This document shows, piece by piece, positions 60,093 through 64,000 of a stretch of 64,000 nucleotides of DNA (its first letter is position 1; the number at the start of each line of letters is the position of its first letter). Under the pieces are notes generated by a model. The model was not told the DNA's origin and searched no databases. It saw only the letters and a program-made list of their open reading frames with translations. The position numbers and the translations under genes were made by a program. Source of the DNA: Halomonas campaniensis (lineage in GTDB: Bacteria > Pseudomonadota > Gammaproteobacteria > Pseudomonadales > Halomonadaceae); contig NZ_JACHZF010000003.1 of NCBI RefSeq assembly GCF_014193375.1, forward strand, positions 124,001 through 188,000, given 5' to 3'.

Positions 60093-60199
60093 CGTCTGCT
60101 CCCTTTGGCGACTTTCGGCGCCGCTCTTCTGGTTGGCTTATGGGTCGGCGGCCAGCGCGGGGCCTTGCCCGGCGCTAGCCGCCACATTCGGTCCCGGGG

Positions 60200-61543
60200 T
60201 CAGAAGGACTCCCACTCCCGGTCGGGGTCGGCCTTTCGCGACGCGCCGTCTGTCACCGGCCGCGCGGCGGCGGCCGGCATCAGCGCCGGCATCCAGCGGG
60301 CCAGGCTGTCGCCCGGCCGCACCGCCTCCGGGGCCTCGCCGGCCCGCGGCGGCACCCGGAACCCCGCCACCGCGCCGGTCAGGCGCTCCGCCTCGGCCTC
60401 CACCTGATTGGCCACCGCGGCGGCCTGCTGCACCAGGTCCGCGTTCTGCTGGGTCACCTGATCCATCTGGGCCACCGCCAGGTTGACCTGGTCGATGCCG
60501 TGGCTCTGCTCCTGGGAGGCGGAGGCGATCTCATCCATGATGTCGCTCACCTTCTGCACGGCGGCGACGATTTCCTCCATGGTCTGGCCCGCCCGGTCGG
60601 CCCGCTGGGTGCCCGCCTCGACGCGGGCCACCGAGGCCTCGATCAGTCCGCGGATCTCCCGGGAGGCGTCCGCCGAGCGGCCGGCCAGGCTGCGCACCTC
60701 GCCGGCCACGACCGCGAAGCCGCGGCCCTGCTCGCCGGCCCGGGCCGCCTCCACCGAGGCGTTGAGCGCCAGGATGTTTGTCTGGAAGGCGATCGAGTCG
60801 ATCACCTTGATGATCTCGGTGATCTGCCGGGAGCTCTGGCTGATCTCGTGCATGGTGGTGACCACCTCGCCCACCACCTGGCCGCCATCCCCGGCCGTGC
60901 GCGACGCCTCCCCGGCCAGCTGGCTGGCATGGCGGGCGTTGTCGGCGTTCTGCTTCACCGTGGAGGAGAGCTCCTCCATGCTGGAGGCGGTCTCCTGCAG
61001 CGCCGCCGCCTGCTGCTCGGTGCGCGCCGAGAGGTCGTTGTTGCCGTTGGCGATATGCTGGGAGCCCTGGTAGATGGCATCGCTACTGCGTCGCACCGTT
61101 CCCACCGTGTGCGACAGGCTCTGCTGCATGGTCTCGACCGCCGCGTAGAGCCAGCCGATCTCGTTGTTGCCCAGGTGCTCGATGGGCACCGAGAGGTCCC
61201 CCTTGGCCATGGTGTCGAAGTGGGTCACCACCCGCGACAGCGGCCGCAGCACGTTGACGGTGACACCCCAGACCACCGCCAGGGTGGTCAGCACCGCCGC
61301 CGCCAGCACGCCGAGGATGGCGAGCCGCAGGGTGGCGGAGAGCTCGGCGAAGGCCTGCTGGTGCCGGGCGCCAGCCTCGCCGGCATGGGGGGCGAGCTCG
61401 GCCATGGCCGCGCCGGATTGACCCAGGACATGGAGCCCCAGGAAGCTGAGGATCAGGATCAGCACGAAGAAGGTGCCCAGTACCAGGAACCAGCTCAGCC
61501 GCACCGTCATGTTGTCGAAGATCCGCTTGATCAGTCGCTTCAC
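60200..61543 (-). CDS. Methyl-accepting chemotaxis protein with minimal periplasmic domain
   Basis: 447 residues. Two membrane helices (about 13-36 and 72-92) are separated by only ~35-40 residues, so there is hardly any periplasmic sensor; HAMP and a standard signalling domain follow, ending REWESF (tether). It may sense through the membrane or through partner proteins. No sigma-28 promoter was found directly upstream. Confidence 0.9.
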   Translation of the reverse strand: MKRLIKRIFDNMTVRLSWFLVLGTFFVLILILSFLGLHVLGQSGAAMAELAPHAGEAGARHQQAFAELSATLRLAILGVLAAAVLTTLAVVWGVTVNVLRPLSRVVTHFDTMAKGDLSVPIEHLGNNEIGWLYAAVETMQQSLSHTVGTVRRSSDAIYQGSQHIANGNNDLSARTEQQAAALQETASSMEELSSTVKQNADNARHASQLAGEASRTAGDGGQVVGEVVTTMHEISQSSRQITEIIKVIDSIAFQTNILALNASVEAARAGEQGRGFAVVAGEVRSLAGRSADASREIRGLIEASVARVEAGTQRADRAGQTMEEIVAAVQKVSDIMDEIASASQEQSHGIDQVNLAVAQMDQVTQQNADLVQQAAAVANQVEAEAERLTGAVAGFRVPPRAGEAPEAVRPGDSLARWMPALMPAAAARPVTDGASRKADPDREWESF

Positions 61544-61626
61544 GCTGCCACCTTGTGTCTGCTGCGAGCGGGCCGGAGCCGCCCGTCATGTTCCGGGAGG
61601 GGCGGCATCTGTCGGCCGGCTCTCCT

Positions 61627-61642
61627 CCCCTGGCGCCAGGGG
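61627..61642 (-). terminator. Palindromic hairpin between two mcp genes
   Basis: CCCCTGGCGCCAGGGG is a perfect 16-bp palindrome 18 bases past the stop of the mcp at 61661. No T-run. Confidence 0.4.
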
Positions 61643-61660
61643 GCGTCGGGTGCCGCCGGT

Positions 61661-63298
61661 TCAGCTCTCGGCCAGCGCCGGTTGCCGCTGCGGCGCCGGA
61701 AGTACCGCGTGAGACTCGGGCTCGGCTGAGGCCGAGGCGGCCGGCCGCGCCGCCTCGCCGCCGGTCCGGAAGCGCAGCACGTGATCGCGCAGGCGGTGGC
61801 TCTGGGTGGCCAGGCGCTGGGAGGCCAGGGTGTGCTCCTCGACCAGGCCAGCGTTCTGCTGGGTCATGCGATCCATCTGCGACACGGCGTCGTTGACCTG
61901 CTCGATGCCGTGGCTCTGCTCCCGGGAGGCCGCGGAGATATCGCCGACCAGGGTGCTGAGCTGGGTGATCTCCCGGGCGATGCCGGCAATGATCTCGCCG
62001 GCCTCCTCCACCCGCCGGCTGCCCTCCTCCACCTGGCCGCCGGAGGTCTCGATGAGCCCCTTGATCTCCCGGGCGGCATCGGCGCTGCGGCTGGCGAGCT
62101 TGCGCACCTCCTCGGCCACCACCGCGAAGCCGCGGCCGTGCTCGCCGGCGCGGGCCGCCTCGACGGAGGCATTGAGCGCCAGGATGTTGGTCTGGAAAGC
62201 GATGGCGTCGATGGTGTCGACGATGGTGATCATCTGGGTGGCGCTCTCGTTGATCGCCGCCATGGAGGCCTCCACGCCGCTCATCGCCTCGCGGCCCCGC
62301 TCGGCGCTGCTGGCCGAGCTGCCGGCCAGCTCGCGGGCCTGGTCGCTGTGCTCGGCGTTCTGCTTCACGGTGGCGGTGAGCTGCTCCATGCTCGAGGCGG
62401 TCTCGGCCAGGGAGGCCGCCTGCTGCTCGGTGCGCGTGGCCAGCTCGTCGTTGCCGGCGCTGAGCTCGTCCACGGCCTCCCCCAGCTCGTCGGCGCTGCG
62501 GTGGATGTCGCCGATGGTGGCCGCCAGGGTGGCGCGCATCCGGTCGATGTCGTGCAGCAGGCTCTCGCCCTCGGCGCGGCCGAGCCTGACATCGCGGGTC
62601 AGGTCGCCGTCGGCGATATGGCGCACCACCTCCGCCGCATAGCGCGGATCGCCGCCCAGGCGGCGGGAGATATCGCGGATCACCAGGCCCATCAGCAGCG
62701 TCAGCGGCAGGCCCACCGCCAGCAGCGACAGCAGGTTGCCGATCAGCGACTCCAGGAAGGCCGCGTCGATGTCGTCGATGTAGACCCCGGTGCCGACCAC
62801 CCAGCCCCAGGGCGCGTAGTAGCCGTGGAAGGAGGACTTCTCGGCCAGCCCCCCCTGTTCCTCGTGGGCCCAGAGATAGTCGACGAAGCCGTCGTCCTGG
62901 TGCACCGACTCCACGAACTCGCGGAACAGGTAACGCCCCTCCTCGTTCTGGAAGTCGCCGACGAAGGTGCCCACCGGCAGGCGCGGGTGGGCCAGCAGCT
63001 CATAGGCCTCGTTGAAGATATAGATGTAGCCGCGACCCTGGTCGTAGGTCATGTCGCGCACCATGGCGGCCGCCACGCTCCTGGCCTCGGCCTCGTCCAG
63101 CTCGCCATCGGCCATCCGCTCGGCCTGGCCGGCGATGGCGTTCATCGCCATGTCGATGCTGTCACCCAGCGCCGCCTTGCGTTCGGCCAGCATGGTCTGG
63201 CGGTTTTCCCAGGCCCCCCAGCCGACCAGCAGCAGCATGGCCAGCCAGATTACCCCCAAAAGCCCCCAGAGCTTCTTCGTCGTCGACAGTCCCTGCAT
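61661..63298 (-). CDS. Methyl-accepting chemotaxis protein with single Cache sensor domain
   Basis: 545 residues: membrane helix (about 10-28), periplasmic sCache-type domain (about 35-190, with [12 protein letters not shown] and [15 protein letters not shown] motifs), second helix, HAMP and signalling domain with [17 protein letters not shown]. Unlike the other three it lacks a C-terminal xWxxF tether (ends PALAES). Cache domains of this kind often bind small organic acids; the ligand here is unknown. Has its own sigma-28 promoter. Confidence 0.92.
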   Translation of the reverse strand: MQGLSTTKKLWGLLGVIWLAMLLLVGWGAWENRQTMLAERKAALGDSIDMAMNAIAGQAERMADGELDEAEARSVAAAMVRDMTYDQGRGYIYIFNEAYELLAHPRLPVGTFVGDFQNEEGRYLFREFVESVHQDDGFVDYLWAHEEQGGLAEKSSFHGYYAPWGWVVGTGVYIDDIDAAFLESLIGNLLSLLAVGLPLTLLMGLVIRDISRRLGGDPRYAAEVVRHIADGDLTRDVRLGRAEGESLLHDIDRMRATLAATIGDIHRSADELGEAVDELSAGNDELATRTEQQAASLAETASSMEQLTATVKQNAEHSDQARELAGSSASSAERGREAMSGVEASMAAINESATQMITIVDTIDAIAFQTNILALNASVEAARAGEHGRGFAVVAEEVRKLASRSADAAREIKGLIETSGGQVEEGSRRVEEAGEIIAGIAREITQLSTLVGDISAASREQSHGIEQVNDAVSQMDRMTQQNAGLVEEHTLASQRLATQSHRLRDHVLRFRTGGEAARPAASASAEPESHAVLPAPQRQPALAES

Positions 63299-63349
63299 GC
63301 GTCCCTCGGTCTTGCTTGTTATTGATAACGAGTGTTGGTGATGAATGTT

Positions 63350-63376
63350 CTATCGGCGGCCGCCGGGTCTACTTGA
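63350..63376 (-). promoter_or_regulatory. Sigma-28 promoter of the Cache mcp
   Basis: On the minus strand TCAA (63376-63373), 15 bases, GCCGATAG (63357-63350). Two mismatches to consensus. The spacer overlaps the downstream arm of the hairpin that follows cheW. Confidence 0.75.
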
Positions 63377-63387
63377 GCCCGGCGGCC
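63358..63387 (-). terminator. Hairpin after cheW
   Basis: GGCCGCCGGG and CCCGGCGGCC form a perfect 10-bp stem with a 10-base loop, 18 bases past the cheW stop. It is interwoven with the sigma-28 promoter of the next gene. Confidence 0.65.
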
Positions 63388-63404
63388 GGCAACGCGACCC
63401 GGCG

Positions 63405-63902
63405 TCAGTCCGAGGCCTTCTCCACCAGCGCCATCTCCTCGCTGGTCAGCAGCTTGTCGATGTCCACCAGTACCAGCATGCGGTCGTCCAGGCTGCCCAG
63501 GCCGCTGAGGAAGTCGGAGGAGAGGGTCACCCCGAATTCCGGCGCCGGCTTGATCTGCTCCGGGGTGAGGGTCATGACGTCGGAGACGCCATCCACCACG
63601 ATGCCGACGACGCGGTCGGCCACGTTGACCACGATCACCACCGTCTGGCCGCCGTACTCCACCCGCTCGAGGTGGAACTTGATGCGCAGGTCGACGATGG
63701 GCACGATCACGCCGCGCAGGTTGGTCACCCCCTTGATGAAGTCCGGCGCATTGGCGATGCGGGTGACGTTCTCGTAGCCGCGGATCTCCTGGACCTTGAG
63801 GATGTCGATGGCGTACTCCTCGTCCCCCAGGGAGAACACCAGGAACTCGCGGTTCTGGGCTTCGGCAGCCGCCATGGCGGCATTGGCATTCAGGCTGGTC
63901 AT
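63405..63902 (-). CDS. cheW: Chemotaxis coupling protein CheW
   Basis: 165 residues, single CheW domain ([43 protein letters not shown]). Links receptors to the kinase CheA. The ATG overlaps the stop of the preceding gene (ATGA), so it is translationally coupled to it. Usual length. Confidence 0.95.
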   Translation of the reverse strand: MTSLNANAAMAAAEAQNREFLVFSLGDEEYAIDILKVQEIRGYENVTRIANAPDFIKGVTNLRGVIVPIVDLRIKFHLERVEYGGQTVVIVVNVADRVVGIVVDGVSDVMTLTPEQIKPAPEFGVTLSSDFLSGLGSLDDRMLVLVDIDKLLTSEEMALVEKASD

Positions 63903-64000
63903 TGGCTGTCTCCTTCCACACGGAAGAGCTGGTCATCGTTGGCAGGCGCGCGGCTCGGGCGGCGCGCCTCCCGCTTGGTTCGGTCCAGGCGATGCAGGCC
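63899..64000 (-). CDS. C-terminal end of the gene preceding cheW (partial)
   Basis: The frame enters from the right edge and stops at 63901-63899, overlapping the cheW start. Only 33 residues are visible, beginning [19 protein letters not shown] and ending [12 protein letters not shown]: charged, with no recognisable motif. In many chemotaxis operons cheA precedes cheW, but this tail is not a diagnostic CheA terminus, so identity is open. Confidence 0.6.
   Translation of the reverse strand, partial: GLHRLDRTKREARRPSRAPANDDQLFRVEGDSQ

Noticed and set aside
60093-60199. Sigma-28 promoter ahead of the PAS-type mcp (GCCGAAAG with TAAG upstream)
   Set aside because: The spacing is 17 rather than 15 and two bases of the -10 differ.
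1-64000. tRNA or rRNA genes, intact insertion sequences, integrase genes or prophage genes
   Set aside because: No cloverleaf with a CCA end, rRNA core sequence or transposase motif was recognised on either strand.

Overview
The window looks like chromosomal DNA from a denitrifying, flagellated gammaproteobacterium of the Halomonadaceae type (Halomonas or a close relative). The grounds are high GC with strong third-position GC, protein family relationships (split NrdJa/NrdJb, clade I NosZ, NirS/NirT, FlhB-FlhA-FlhF with FlhE) and gene order. The species is inferred, not demonstrated. I saw no tRNA, rRNA, CRISPR array, intact insertion sequence or prophage.

Left part (1-13.6 kb). The 3' end of a NirF-like gene is followed by a divergent marR / membrane protein pair, then flavohemoglobin hmp, a TetR-controlled RND efflux operon, the Fe-S repair gene ytfE, the anaerobic ubiquinone genes ubiU-ubiV with a NrdG-like radical SAM gene, a membrane-anchored AraC regulator and a small exported protein.

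Anaerobic metabolism block (13.6-40 kb). This holds ubiT-nrdJa-nrdJb (class II ribonucleotide reductase), hemN, a frameshifted nnrS remnant, a DUF454 gene, nsrR and a small cytochrome c. The nitrous oxide reductase operon nosR-Z-D-F-Y-L follows, then two small exported proteins including a cytochrome c. Next, in transcription order on the minus strand, come ccmF-G-H-I, dnr, nirS, a NirT-like hexaheme fusion and a small exported protein. Two regulatory layers can be read from the DNA. NsrR-type boxes (AAGATG-N11-CATCTT) lie before hmp, ytfE, between nnrS and the DUF454 gene, and over the cytochrome c leader. FNR/DNR-type boxes (TTGAY-N4-RTCAA and variants) lie before ubiU, ubiT, hemN, nsrR, two cytochromes c and nirS, several with a -10 element at the spacing expected of class II FNR promoters. 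Together the genes cover nitrite and N2O reduction, their electron donors, haem and cytochrome c maturation, quinone and deoxynucleotide synthesis without oxygen, and NO defence.

Right part (40-64 kb). A cyclophilin, a histidine phosphatase and a DUF6164 protein lead into a motility/chemotaxis region almost entirely on the minus strand: motA-motB-EAL, flhB-flhA-flhF-orf-flhE-fliA, cheY-cheZ, cheB-mcp, mcp-cheR, two more mcp genes, cheW and the end of a further gene. Three clear sigma-28 promoters (motA, cheB, mcp) were found, so FliA encoded here probably drives its neighbours.

Most notable: a NapC/NirT + ethylbenzene-dehydrogenase-like six-haem fusion with two CX3CH motifs; a 106-bp dispersed repeat in two copies with compensatory stem changes; a ~164-bp near-palindromic MITE-like element between convergent genes; an oversized FlhF with an unknown protein in the usual flhG slot; and a 12-bp minisatellite inside the RND pump gene.
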